57,654 nucleotides of DNA from CAZADA01 sp964636945 (GTDB lineage Bacteria > Pseudomonadota > Alphaproteobacteria > Caulobacterales > Maricaulaceae): NCBI GenBank assembly GCA_964636945.1, contig CAZWVH010000007.1, forward strand, positions 1 to 57,654, in the 5' to 3' direction. Every line of letters begins with the position of its first letter. The first letter of the stretch is position 1. A model generated the notes under the pieces. That model was not told the DNA's origin, ran no database searches, and saw nothing but the letters and a program-made list of their open reading frames with translations. Shown one piece after another: positions 34,053-43,230 of this stretch. The translations under genes were made by a program, and so were the position numbers.

Positions 34053-34206
34053 GGGCCTGCTCCTTCAATCGGACCAACGTCAAGACGAATACCAGAACCA
34101 CAAACAGCACGAGGCTAATGGCGAGCGCGACGCTGCGGCGATTACGAGCCGCCTGCGCAGTCTTAGGTTCTTCGGTGCGATATTGCGACGTATCGGGCGA
34201 AGTCAT
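34039..34206 (-). CDS. Small CoxF-like membrane protein of the oxidase operon
   Basis: A 55-residue ORF with a polar N-terminus (MTSPDTSQYRTEEPKTA) and a single hydrophobic helix near the C-terminus (VALAISLVLFVVLVFVLTLV). Its ATG overlaps the ctaB stop codon by one base (TGATG) and its end overlaps ctaG by 14 nt. Position, size and topology correspond to the small CoxF-like protein found between ctaB and ctaG in alphaproteobacterial oxidase operons. Its function is not established. Confidence 0.75.
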   Translation of the reverse strand: MTSPDTSQYRTEEPKTAQAARNRRSVALAISLVLFVVLVFVLTLVRLKEQALVQP

Positions 34207-35177
34207 CACATCAAGCCTTTCAGTGTGGCCGCGCCCACGGCAGTCTCAAATAAAATCGCGGCGAACAAGCCGAACAGATAGACAATGGAGGCGGCAAACA
34301 ATTGCTTGCTGGTGCGCGCCGCGGTGGCGGACGCCCCAGCGTCATCGGCGCCGTCGTCATCGGCCGACTGCGTTCGGCCCACCCACCATAGCTTGGCCGC
34401 CAAAGCGGCCATTCCTGCCCCTCCAACCAGGGCGCAGATCGCATAGAGCACGCCGCCTATGCCCGTCAACAAGGGCAAAAAGCCGACTGGCCACAATATG
34501 AGACTGTAGACAAGAATGTGCGTCCGTGTGATGGCCGGGCCATGGGTCACCGGCAACATGGGCACGCGCGCGCGCTCATAGTCCCGTGCGGTCAATAGCG
34601 ACAGCGCCCAGAAATGCGGCGGCGTCCACGTGAAAATCAACACAACGAGCGAAACCGGCGCCCAGCTCAGCTCCCCTGTCGCGGCCGCCCAGGCGATCGC
34701 TGGTGGCAGTGCGCCCGCCAATCCGCCAATGACAATGTTCTGCGGCGTCGAACGCTTGAGCCAACGGGTGTAGATGACGGCATAAAAGAAGATGGTAAAG
34801 GCGAGCAGTCCTGCCGCGAGTGCATTGGTCGCCAACCCCAACGTCATCACTGAAAGCGCCGACAGCACAAGACCAAGTGCATTGGCCTCGTTCACACTGA
34901 CGCGTCCGGCCGGGATGGGCCGTGCGCGCGTGCGCGCCATCACTGCATCAATGTCGGCGTCATAGGCCATGTTTAGCGCGCCCGAGGCGCCTGCACCAAC
35001 CGCGATCGACAAAATCGCGATCAATGCGATGGCGGGATTCAGGGTAACAGGAGCCGCCGCCAAACCCACAAACGCAGTGAAGACCACCAAAGACATGACC
35101 CGTGGCTTGGTCAGCGCGAAATAATCGCGCCATTCAGCTGCTGGCGATTGGACTTGCGTTTCAGTGGCGCTCGACAT
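34206..35177 (-). CDS. ctaB: Protoheme IX farnesyltransferase
   Basis: The enzyme attaches a farnesyl chain to haem b to make haem O, the precursor of haem A. The UbiA-type motif is NMAYDADIDAVMARTRARP and the second Asp-poor region is KRSTPQNIVIGG; about nine membrane helices are visible. ATG 35177 gives 323 residues, near family length; the frame is open back to 35228. It follows coxA and is coupled to the small ORF downstream. Confidence 0.96.
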   Translation of the reverse strand: MSSATETQVQSPAAEWRDYFALTKPRVMSLVVFTAFVGLAAAPVTLNPAIALIAILSIAVGAGASGALNMAYDADIDAVMARTRARPIPAGRVSVNEANALGLVLSALSVMTLGLATNALAAGLLAFTIFFYAVIYTRWLKRSTPQNIVIGGLAGALPPAIAWAAATGELSWAPVSLVVLIFTWTPPHFWALSLLTARDYERARVPMLPVTHGPAITRTHILVYSLILWPVGFLPLLTGIGGVLYAICALVGGAGMAALAAKLWWVGRTQSADDDGADDAGASATAARTSKQLFAASIVYLFGLFAAILFETAVGAATLKGLM

Positions 35178-35260
35178 GATTGTTATGCGTGGTCCTGCTT
35201 TTGGATTGCCGCCCCACCCGGCATCCACCGGGTGAAGCGCGCAATGACAGTTACACTCTC

Positions 35261-36916
35261 TTACTTGATCCGCGGCGGATCAGAGAACTGGTGGAAAGGT
35301 GGCGGCGAACTGAGCGTCCACTCAAGCGTCGTCGCGCCCTCGCCCCAGGGGCTGGCCACGGTCCGTCTACGGCGCACAAATGCTTCCACAATGACGGCCA
35401 AGAACACCAACGTACCGGCAATAATGAACAATACGCCGAACGACGACACGCTGTTCCAGAACGCGTATCCCTCCGGATAGTCCACATAACGCCGGGGCAT
35501 GTCGGCCGCGCCTAAGAAGTGCTGCGGGAAGAACACAATGTTCGATCCGATGAAGAACAGCGCGAAATGCAGCTTGCCCAGGGTCTCGTTGTAGTCAAAG
35601 CCGGTCATTTTGGAGAACCAATAATAAAACCCGGCGAAAATCGAGAATACCGCGCCTAGCGATAGCACATAGTGGAAATGGGCCACCACGTAATAGGTGT
35701 CATGAAATTTGGTGTCGATGCCTGGGTTGGCCAAAACCACGCCCGTGACCCCGCCAACGGTGAACAGAAAGATAAATCCGATCGCCCAGAGCATCGGCGT
35801 TTTGAAGTCAATCGACCCACCCCACATGGTCGCAATCCACGAGAAGATCTTAATCCCCGTCGGCACTGCGATGATCATCGTGGCGGCCGCGAAATACGCC
35901 TCCAAATTAGTGTTCATACCCACGGTGTACATGTGGTGCGCCCACACAATGAAGCCGACAAAGCCAATGGCCACCATGGCGTAAGCCATGCCCAGATAGC
36001 CAAACACGGGTTTATTGGAGAACGTTGAGACAATGTGGGAGATCATGCCGAAGCCGGGCAGAATCAGGATGTACACCTCCGGGTGACCGAAAAACCAGAA
36101 TAGGTGCTGATACATCACCGGGTCGCCGCCACCTTGTGGATTGAAAAACATGGTGCCGAAATTGCGGTCCGTGAGCAGCATGGTCAACGCACCAGCCAGC
36201 ACGGGCAGCGACAAGAGCAGCAAGAACGCTGTCACCAACACCGACCATGCGAACAACGGCATTTTGTGCAGTGTCATTCCCGGCGCGCGCATGTTGAAAA
36301 TTGTCGTGATGAAGTTGATTGCGCCCAAAATCGAGCTCGCCCCGGCTATGTGAAGCGACAGGATCAGCAGGTCCATTGACGGTCCGTTATGCCCGGTGGT
36401 CGATAACGGCGGATAGAGCACCCAACCTCCGGCAAAACCCGCCGCTGCGCCCTGCCCCGGCACCAGCATCGACATTACCGCCAACGCGAAACTCGCCGGA
36501 AGGAGCCAGAACGAGATGTTGTTCATGCGCGGAAAAGCCATGTCCGGCGCGCCGATCATGATCGGCACAAACCAGTTGCCAAAACCGCCAATCATGGCCG
36601 GCATCACCATGAAGAAGATCATGATCAGGCCATGATACGTGATTAAGGTGTTATAGTAGTGTTTTGCCGCTTCCGCGTCGGCGACCCATGGCAACGCCGT
36701 GAGGAAATTCACCTCTGGCGACGCCAATTCACCGCGGATCAGCCAGGACATGATCGAGCCGATCAGGCCCGCGATGACGGCGAACACCAAATACATGGTG
36801 CCAATGTCTTTGTGATTGGTGGAATAAACCCAACGCTTCCAGCTCCACACACTCGGCGCGCTGTGATCGTCTTGTGCGCTGGCGTGGGCATCCATTGTCG
36901 AAACGGTGTCGCTCAT
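35261..36916 (-). CDS. coxA: Cytochrome c oxidase subunit I
   Basis: This 551-residue catalytic subunit binds haem a, haem a3 and CuB. Key residues are seen in YHGLIMIFFMVMPAMIGGFG, GHPEVYILILPGFG (His-Glu-x-x-Tyr, cross-linked His and Tyr), WAHHMYTVG (His pair) and YYVVAHFHYVLSLGAVF (haem ligands). Twelve helices are present. Its ATG is 3 nt downstream of the coxB stop. The C-terminus, rich in Ser/Pro, is longer than the helical core. Confidence 0.98.
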   Translation of the reverse strand: MSDTVSTMDAHASAQDDHSAPSVWSWKRWVYSTNHKDIGTMYLVFAVIAGLIGSIMSWLIRGELASPEVNFLTALPWVADAEAAKHYYNTLITYHGLIMIFFMVMPAMIGGFGNWFVPIMIGAPDMAFPRMNNISFWLLPASFALAVMSMLVPGQGAAAGFAGGWVLYPPLSTTGHNGPSMDLLILSLHIAGASSILGAINFITTIFNMRAPGMTLHKMPLFAWSVLVTAFLLLLSLPVLAGALTMLLTDRNFGTMFFNPQGGGDPVMYQHLFWFFGHPEVYILILPGFGMISHIVSTFSNKPVFGYLGMAYAMVAIGFVGFIVWAHHMYTVGMNTNLEAYFAAATMIIAVPTGIKIFSWIATMWGGSIDFKTPMLWAIGFIFLFTVGGVTGVVLANPGIDTKFHDTYYVVAHFHYVLSLGAVFSIFAGFYYWFSKMTGFDYNETLGKLHFALFFIGSNIVFFPQHFLGAADMPRRYVDYPEGYAFWNSVSSFGVLFIIAGTLVFLAVIVEAFVRRRRTVASPWGEGATTLEWTLSSPPPFHQFSDPPRIK

Positions 36917-36919
36917 TGG

Positions 36920-37963
36920 TTATCCCTCCACATCGGAGTCTGCGGCGTTTACGGCGAGCAATCCGGTCGTGTCGCCGCGGCCTTTGTAATCGTTCAAAAC
37001 AGCACGCGCCTCAGCGCTCGCGCCGCCAAATTGTGACGCTGTGGCCACCCACTCGTCGAATACGTCTTGGGGCACGATTTCCAGTTGGATGGGCATGAAT
37101 GCGTGGTTGATGCCGCACAACTCAGAGCACTGGCCATAATAGGTGCCGGGCTCCTTGGCGTTGAACCACGTTTCATTCAGCCGCCCTGGAATGGCGTCGG
37201 TCTTGATGCCGAATTCACCCAGAGCCCAGTTGTGGATCACTTTAAACGCGGTGACCTGTACGCGCACATTCGTGTTCACAGGCGCGACCACGGGGTTATC
37301 CACGGCCAGTCTGTAGTGGCGGGGCTCGTGACCGTAAAAATCGAGCACCCGGGCCCGCGCTTCCTGCGTGGAGTATTGGCCCACAAGGCGCGCCAGCGCA
37401 CTGGACCGCTCTTCGCCGCTCAGATTGGCAAGCTCGGCCCCTTCGCCCTGCCCGGTTTGCGCCTCATAAGTCAGGACAGCTGGCAATTGCGACTGGTCCA
37501 GCATGTTGCTGTCGTACTGGCCAATACCGTCATCAGGATACTCATAGGACCATTTCCACTGCTGGCCCAGCACTTTGACCGTCAGGTCATACTGTTCCGG
37601 CAGGCGGTCTTGATAGTAAAGCAACCGAAATGACGGAATGGCGATGGCGATTAGGATCAGCACAGGCACCCCGGTCCAGATCACTTCCACCAGCGTGTTA
37701 TGCGAAAACTTGCGCGGCGTTGGGTTGGCGCTTTTTCTAAACCGCACCATGGCGTAGAGCAGCAGCACCATGACGAAGACGGCGATGATCGTGATAAACA
37801 CAAGCAAGTAGTTGTGAAATCCGGTCATCCGCTCCATCAGCTCAGAGGCGGCGGGCTGAAAGCCGAGCTGTCCTGGTTCGGGATCGCCCATAGCCGGCGC
37901 TGCGGCGAAAAGAACGCCGAGAAGTCCAAACCACATAATCCGATGCGCCATGCGTCTCATCAT
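36920..37963 (-). CDS. coxB: Cytochrome c oxidase subunit II
   Basis: This 347-residue subunit carries the CuA centre that accepts electrons from cytochrome c. The CuA loop is GQCSELCGINHAFMPI with upstream His in KVIHNWALGEF. An N-terminal signal (IMWFGLLGVLFAAAPAMG) is followed by two membrane helices. An insertion of about 50 residues between the WKWSYEYPD aromatic segment and the copper site (TYEAQTGQGEG... region) resembles that of other alphaproteobacterial CoxB. ATG 37963 is preferred; the frame runs upstream to 38083. It heads the oxidase operon. Confidence 0.96.
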   Translation of the reverse strand: MMRRMAHRIMWFGLLGVLFAAAPAMGDPEPGQLGFQPAASELMERMTGFHNYLLVFITIIAVFVMVLLLYAMVRFRKSANPTPRKFSHNTLVEVIWTGVPVLILIAIAIPSFRLLYYQDRLPEQYDLTVKVLGQQWKWSYEYPDDGIGQYDSNMLDQSQLPAVLTYEAQTGQGEGAELANLSGEERSSALARLVGQYSTQEARARVLDFYGHEPRHYRLAVDNPVVAPVNTNVRVQVTAFKVIHNWALGEFGIKTDAIPGRLNETWFNAKEPGTYYGQCSELCGINHAFMPIQLEIVPQDVFDEWVATASQFGGASAEARAVLNDYKGRGDTTGLLAVNAADSDVEG

Positions 37964-38124
37964 TACCTTAGCCCCTTGGTTCGGCTGCGCGCGCTTCACG
38001 CGGCGCCGGGCGAGTCCGTTGGGTTGTGATATAACGCGGTCTTTGAAAGCCGTCAGGCCGCGCGTGCAGAAATATTGTCGCACGTGGCAGTCGGGTTGAT
38101 GTCCAACACCCCAGTTGGGTCGTG

Positions 38125-40134
38125 TTACTCCGCCGGCGCAGAGCGCGCTTCTGCCGTCGCACCATCCGGCGTAAATTCCTCATTGTGCGCAAGTCGTTTG
38201 AGCCAGAAACTCAATGCGCCAAGGATCACGCCAAGCACGATGGCAAACAAGCCAATGCGCCAGAACACGGCGGTGGATGTGGCCAGCGCTGATTCCGGAT
38301 CGAGCACTGCTCCGCCCACGGTCTCCGTGGCCGTCAGCGCCGCGATTAACCCCACCGCTTGGCCGGCCCACGCAAACGAGAGGAACCACACAGCCATCAT
38401 GAAAGAAAACACTTTCAGCGGCGACAATTTCGTGACCGCGGACATGCCCACCGGCGACAAACACAGTTCACCCGTGGTGTGCAGCATGTAGAGCAGCATC
38501 AGGAAGATCAGCGGCACCCGGAAGTTTTCGTCGGCGAACTGTGCGCCGAACACCAAAACCCAAAAACCAAGCCCCACCTGAACAAGAGCGAGACCAAACT
38601 TCAAAGCTGGATTGGGATCTAAATTGCGTCTCCCTAAGAAAGCCCATAACGCGGCAAAGACCGGCGCCAGCAATAAGATAAACCCAGCGTTGAATGACTG
38701 TGTTTGCGACGCAGTCACTGTGAAAAACCCATCATTTGGCAATTGTGTGTTTCGACTGGCAAACAGGTTGAGCGAGGAGCCCGCCTGTTCGAACAGCGCC
38801 CAAAATACGGGCGCTACGGAGATCAGAATCAAAGCGAGCGTGAGGCGCTCGGTCTCCACGCGTGAGCATTCTTTGACCATGAAATGAATCAGATAGCCGA
38901 TCACCAACACCGTAACGGGCGTCAGTAACGCCAGGATATGGATGTGCGCGCTCTCAGAGCCCATAAGCGATTGAAGGCTGTTTAAGATCGCTGAAGGCGG
39001 GGATTGCACGAGGAACCACACCACAAATACCCCCAGAATCCCGCCGATGTAGATCACGTGTTCCAGACTCAACGGTCCCAGCAATGGTTTGGAGAGCCGC
39101 GCCTGGTCGGGCGCGTCGCCGACATGGTCGGGAAGTTGTGGCGGTCCTGGTAGGAAAAACAGCAAACGCCGGCGCATGAACACCAACCATCCAAACGCCA
39201 TGCCAATCCCCGCAAGGCCAAAGCCATAGGCCCAGCCATAGGTCTCGCCGAGAATGCCGCACAGGACCGAGGCCCAAAACGCGCCGAGATTGATCCCGAA
39301 ATAGTAAAGCGTGAAGCCTGAGTCGCGCCGCTCATCGCCCGGCTCATAGAGCTGCCCGACGATGGACGAAATGTTGGCCTTCAAAAACCCAACGCCCATA
39401 ATGATCAACGCCAGCGCCAGATAGAAGATGTTCAAAATCGTGTTGCTGCGCCCATCCACATCAAACGAAAACGACCCCGCGGGCAAAACGGTGGGCACGG
39501 GAGAATTGCTCGGAGCATTGGCAACGATGAGCGACCCATCCGAACTGGCTGTAACCGTACAAATCCCCGCAATATCGGAATCCGCAGGTGGGTTGAGCTG
39601 GCAACGCGCATCTCCGAGCGGCACAAACACTTCGCGCTGACCGCCCCGACCTTGTGTGTCCATGACGATCCGCTCTTCGCCGTAAACCAAAACCTGGCTG
39701 GCTGGCTCGCCTTCCGCGGCCATGAGCGAGTGCCCGCCCACCAACAGTAGCGCCCCGTAGGCGATGGCTTTGCGCGTGCCTAAGTAGCGATCGGCCAAAA
39801 AGCCGCCCACCAATGGTAAAAAATAAATCAGCGTCACATAGGCGGCGTATTGGGATGCAGCGAAGGCATCCTCAAACAAAAAGTGCTGCGTGAGATAAAA
39901 AATGAGCAATGCCCGCATGCCGTAATAGGAAAACCGCTCCCACATCTCGGCGAAAAACAAGATATGCAAGCCGCGCGGGTGATGACGCATTTGCGCAAAT
40001 ACTGGGATCGCCATGACGGCTGTGATCATAATGCCGACTACAACCACAATATTAAACAAAGCGCCCACGGCCGGCTCCCTTAGCTCATCGAGTTCGGGCC
40101 GGAACCGCTTTTGCGTCGATTCCCCCGGACCCAT
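38125..40134 (-). CDS. POT-family proton-dependent peptide transporter
   Basis: A major-facilitator peptide symporter of 669 residues. The family motif HPRGLHILFFAEMWERFSYYGMRALL (ExxERFxYYG) begins the first canonical helix, with FLADRYLGTRKAI and GAFWASVLCGILGE downstream. Two departures from the usual layout are seen: an extra N-terminal hydrophobic segment (ALFNIVVVVGIMITAVMAIP) before the first helix, and a loop of about 90 polar residues between helices 3 and 4 with two cysteines (DARCQLN and GICTVT). Di- and tripeptides are the usual substrates. ATG 40134 includes the extra segment; an internal ATG would remove part of it. Confidence 0.9.
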   Translation of the reverse strand: MGPGESTQKRFRPELDELREPAVGALFNIVVVVGIMITAVMAIPVFAQMRHHPRGLHILFFAEMWERFSYYGMRALLIFYLTQHFLFEDAFAASQYAAYVTLIYFLPLVGGFLADRYLGTRKAIAYGALLLVGGHSLMAAEGEPASQVLVYGEERIVMDTQGRGGQREVFVPLGDARCQLNPPADSDIAGICTVTASSDGSLIVANAPSNSPVPTVLPAGSFSFDVDGRSNTILNIFYLALALIIMGVGFLKANISSIVGQLYEPGDERRDSGFTLYYFGINLGAFWASVLCGILGETYGWAYGFGLAGIGMAFGWLVFMRRRLLFFLPGPPQLPDHVGDAPDQARLSKPLLGPLSLEHVIYIGGILGVFVVWFLVQSPPSAILNSLQSLMGSESAHIHILALLTPVTVLVIGYLIHFMVKECSRVETERLTLALILISVAPVFWALFEQAGSSLNLFASRNTQLPNDGFFTVTASQTQSFNAGFILLLAPVFAALWAFLGRRNLDPNPALKFGLALVQVGLGFWVLVFGAQFADENFRVPLIFLMLLYMLHTTGELCLSPVGMSAVTKLSPLKVFSFMMAVWFLSFAWAGQAVGLIAALTATETVGGAVLDPESALATSTAVFWRIGLFAIVLGVILGALSFWLKRLAHNEEFTPDGATAEARSAPAE

Positions 40135-40270
40135 TTATGTTCTGCGAGTTGAGCACAGATCGTTCCGACTGCTCAAGCGCGTTGGCGCAGCCCGGCGGTC
40201 AGGCGCCCGGCATTCCCGACGGATGGCGGGCTGCCCAGTGCCAGTTCATCCGCACTCAGCAACCACGCGC

Positions 40271-41617
40271 TTACCGCAATTGCAGACCCGAAGCGCGTCC
40301 TGCAAACATGGGATTGGCGTCAAACCGGTCTGCGAACACGGGATCGAGCAGATAGTCCGGCAACAGGCATACTGAGGCCGCCTCGCGCGCGCGCGCCACC
40401 ACTTGTTCGGTTTTCGGCAAGGCTCTGAGCGCAAACGCATCAATGTCGCCCAGCATGTCCGCCACTTCCTTGGCCATAACGTGATTGGTCACGCCAAAGG
40501 TCTGAAACACCGCCGCGTTATTGACGATGGTCTGCCAATCATCGGGATAGAGTCGGCGCATTTGCGAGAGGTCTTGGAAAAACGCCCACACCTTCAGGCC
40601 ATAGCCGCGCAGCAGCGTCATGGCCACACGCAGTTCCTCCATGGGCCCAAGCTGGGCGCACTCGTCCACAATCATCAGCGTGTCATGTTCAGGGCGCACC
40701 GTGCGCGACATGATCACCTTAAGCAGCGAGCCAATCCACAACCGCATCAGTGCGCCGTGAGAAGCCAACTTATCCGGCGGAACCACCAGATAAATGGTCA
40801 TCGGTTCCCCGGCAGCCACAGCATCGAGATCGATTGTGGTGCGCGAGAGCGTGCGCCGCGCCGGCGCGCAATTGACCAAGTCAGTGTAGCTTTGCACCGT
40901 GGCCAATACACCTGATCGCGTAACCTCGGTGAGCTGCAGAAACGCCGCAATTTCCGTTTGCGCTAGGCCTCCTAAATCAGGGCACTCATCAAGGATGCGC
41001 GCCAGATTGTACACCACGTCGTCATTCTTCACGAGTTCGCGCACGCGCCCGAAATGGCGATCTTCAGGGTTTTCGCGTTCGGCCACATACGCGATGACGC
41101 CCGCCATCACCGCCCGTCCCCAAATATCCCAGAACGGCTCTTTCAAGCCTTGATTAGGGCCGGCGAGCAAACACGCCAGCGCCTGAGCTTCGCTTTCCAG
41201 CTCCACATCGGGCCGGCCCAAGACATCGAGAGGGTTGAGTTCATCCGTTTCCTCAGTCACCAGACGAAAAGGGTCGATGACATGGACTTGCTGGCCCATT
41301 TCGCGGCGCGCGCGAGCGGTGACGAGATAGTTCTCGCCCTTTGGGTCGACCACAATGGCCGGTCCCTTATAGCTCAACAGATTTGGGATAATTGCGCCGC
41401 GTCCTTTGCCCGCCCCCGTGGGGGCGACGGTGACCAGATGGCCCTCCCCGTCAGAAGCGATCATCTCATCGCCCGCCAGGGGAAGCTCGGGCGTGTCATC
41501 GCCGACGCTTGGTTCGCTGAAACCGATGCGCCGTTCTGGGCCAGCGCCCTTGCGCCAGCCCAATAACAAACCGCCAGAAGCCGTTAGGGATATAGGATTG
41601 TTGTGTGGACCCACCAT
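40271..41617 (-). CDS. Orphan VirD4/TraG-like type IV coupling ATPase
   Basis: A 448-residue protein of the type IV secretion coupling-protein family. Walker A is VAPTGAGKGRGAIIPNLL and Walker B is LMIVDECAQLG; DPKGENYLVTARARREMG and AFFQDLSQMRRLYP are further T4CP motifs. True T4CPs have two N-terminal membrane helices and are often 550-700 residues; this one starts directly at the ATPase domain, with GGGAG 5 nt before the ATG, so it looks complete and soluble. No relaxase, VirB genes or att sites are near. Its neighbours are POT and gshA. Its cargo, if any, is unknown. Confidence 0.85.
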   Translation of the reverse strand: MVGPHNNPISLTASGGLLLGWRKGAGPERRIGFSEPSVGDDTPELPLAGDEMIASDGEGHLVTVAPTGAGKGRGAIIPNLLSYKGPAIVVDPKGENYLVTARARREMGQQVHVIDPFRLVTEETDELNPLDVLGRPDVELESEAQALACLLAGPNQGLKEPFWDIWGRAVMAGVIAYVAERENPEDRHFGRVRELVKNDDVVYNLARILDECPDLGGLAQTEIAAFLQLTEVTRSGVLATVQSYTDLVNCAPARRTLSRTTIDLDAVAAGEPMTIYLVVPPDKLASHGALMRLWIGSLLKVIMSRTVRPEHDTLMIVDECAQLGPMEELRVAMTLLRGYGLKVWAFFQDLSQMRRLYPDDWQTIVNNAAVFQTFGVTNHVMAKEVADMLGDIDAFALRALPKTEQVVARAREAASVCLLPDYLLDPVFADRFDANPMFAGRASGLQLR

Positions 41618-41673
41618 TATGCACTCCCATTTTCACCCCCGTTATAAGAACAAAACAGAAACTTACAAGAGTG

Positions 41674-41699
41674 CACTTGGCCCCGATTCGGCCCAAGTG
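41674..41699. promoter_or_regulatory. Near-perfect 26-bp palindrome upstream of the VirD4-like gene
   Basis: The arms CACTTGG (41674-41680) and CCAAGTG (41693-41699) are perfect complements, with a further CCG/CGG pair inside. It lies 57 nt upstream of the VirD4-like start codon. It could be an operator or a terminator for gshA; the U-rich stretch after it on the minus strand is loose, so an operator is slightly favoured. Confidence 0.4.
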
Positions 41700-41770
41700 G
41701 CAAAATTTATTACTAATTGGTTAACGGCAGTGAAATTACGCCAACCGCACGACTGTCACATGCGCTCAAC

Positions 41771-43138
41771 TTAATAGGCATGGGCTGAGAAAATGCGGCT
41801 CAGATCCCCACCCCAATCTTGGTGATACTCTTGAACCAGCCTCTCGGCAGGGCTGATCCCGCTTTCCGCAATTTCGTCGAGTTCATCAAGAAAACCAGAT
41901 TCATCGTCGCCTGCGCAGCCCAATTCGTGGCGCGCTTTCAAGCCCTGGCGCGCCAGGGCCAAGGCGTCCTTGGCCACGTCTTGGAGTGTTCGCCCAGCAA
42001 TCGGTGCATCTAGCCCCAGCATGGGCGCGGACAGACGCAACGCGTCTCGGTCGGCGGCGGTCCAATGGCGCGCTAACTCCCAAGCGCCGTCGAGCGCGGT
42101 TTGGTCGTAAAGCAGCCCCACCCACAAGGCCGGCAGAGCGCAAAGCCTCCCCCAGGGACCGCCGTCCGCACCGCGCACCTCAATAAAACGCTTCACGCGC
42201 GCCTCGGGGAACAAGGTGGAGGTATGATCAATCCAGTCGCCCAAACAGGCTCGTTCGCCGGGTCTGTCAGACATATGGCCGCTGAACAATGCACTGAACG
42301 GCGTGCCCGCCACATCAACAAATCGGCCATCGCGCCTCAGAAAATACATGGGCGTGGCCATGGCCCAATCCACGTATTGCTCGAACCCAAATCCTTCATC
42401 AAAAGCGAAAGGCAGCATGCCGGTCCGGTCAGGGTCGGTGTCTGACCACACGTGAGCGCGATAGCTTTTCCAGCCATTGGGCCGTCCGTCTATAAACGGT
42501 GAATTGGCGAATAGCGCCGTGGCCAATGGTTGCAGCGAGAGGGCCACGCGCAATTTTTTAACCATGTCGGCTTCGGATGAAAAATCGAGATTGACCTGCA
42601 CGGTGCAGGTGCGATGCATCATTTCATGACCCAGCCGACCGACCTTGGGCATGTATGCGCGCATAATATCGTAACGCGCCTTGGGAATGCGCGGCATGTC
42701 GGCCAATGACCAGGTTGGCGCGGCGCCAAGACCCAAAAACCCGGCCCCCATCTGATCGCCAATGGTGCGCGCTTGGGCCAGATGGGTGTTCACTTCATTG
42801 CAGGTCTGATGGATGGTCTCCAACGGCGCGCCCGACAATTCAAACTGACCGCCCGGCTCTAAGGCGATTGTGGCCCCATCTAGCGCAAGACCAACCAAGC
42901 GCCCGTCTTCATTGAGCTTTTCCCACCCCAGATCCGCAAACGCCTCCAAGACCTTAGAGATCGATGGGCCATCCCCATCAAACGGCAACGGCGCGTGATC
43001 ACTCAAGCGAAAGCAAAACTTTTCGTGCTCCACCCCGATCCGCCAGTCGGATTTGGCTTTGGCGCCTTCGGCCATCCAACCAATCAATTGGGATTTGTGC
43101 TCCACCGGAGTGGTGTCGAATGCGCCGGCAGTGGACAT
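41771..43138 (-). CDS. gshA: Glutamate-cysteine ligase (plant/alphaproteobacterial type)
   Basis: This 455-residue enzyme makes gamma-glutamylcysteine, the first step of glutathione synthesis. It is the GCS2 type found in plants and alphaproteobacteria: IGVEHEKFCFR, GGQFELSGAPLETIHQTCNEVN and MMHRTCTVQVNLDFSSEADM are conserved, the last holding a cysteine used in redox control of plant enzymes. It starts with ATG 43138. The gene lies downstream of lepB on the same strand with a 92-nt gap. Confidence 0.95.
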   Translation of the reverse strand: MSTAGAFDTTPVEHKSQLIGWMAEGAKAKSDWRIGVEHEKFCFRLSDHAPLPFDGDGPSISKVLEAFADLGWEKLNEDGRLVGLALDGATIALEPGGQFELSGAPLETIHQTCNEVNTHLAQARTIGDQMGAGFLGLGAAPTWSLADMPRIPKARYDIMRAYMPKVGRLGHEMMHRTCTVQVNLDFSSEADMVKKLRVALSLQPLATALFANSPFIDGRPNGWKSYRAHVWSDTDPDRTGMLPFAFDEGFGFEQYVDWAMATPMYFLRRDGRFVDVAGTPFSALFSGHMSDRPGERACLGDWIDHTSTLFPEARVKRFIEVRGADGGPWGRLCALPALWVGLLYDQTALDGAWELARHWTAADRDALRLSAPMLGLDAPIAGRTLQDVAKDALALARQGLKARHELGCAGDDESGFLDELDEIAESGISPAERLVQEYHQDWGGDLSRIFSAHAY

Positions 43139-43230
43139 GGGAAATGCTCGCGAATGTGGGGACCCAGAGGAGATCTAGGTTGTGCAAACGCCACGCTTAC
43201 GCGGGTGCGCTCAAAGGCTCAAGTTTGCCG

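Noticed and set aside
40271..41617. Integrative conjugative element marked by the VirD4-like gene
   Set aside because: No integrase, relaxase, VirB genes, tRNA attachment site or composition shift is visible; flanking genes are housekeeping.
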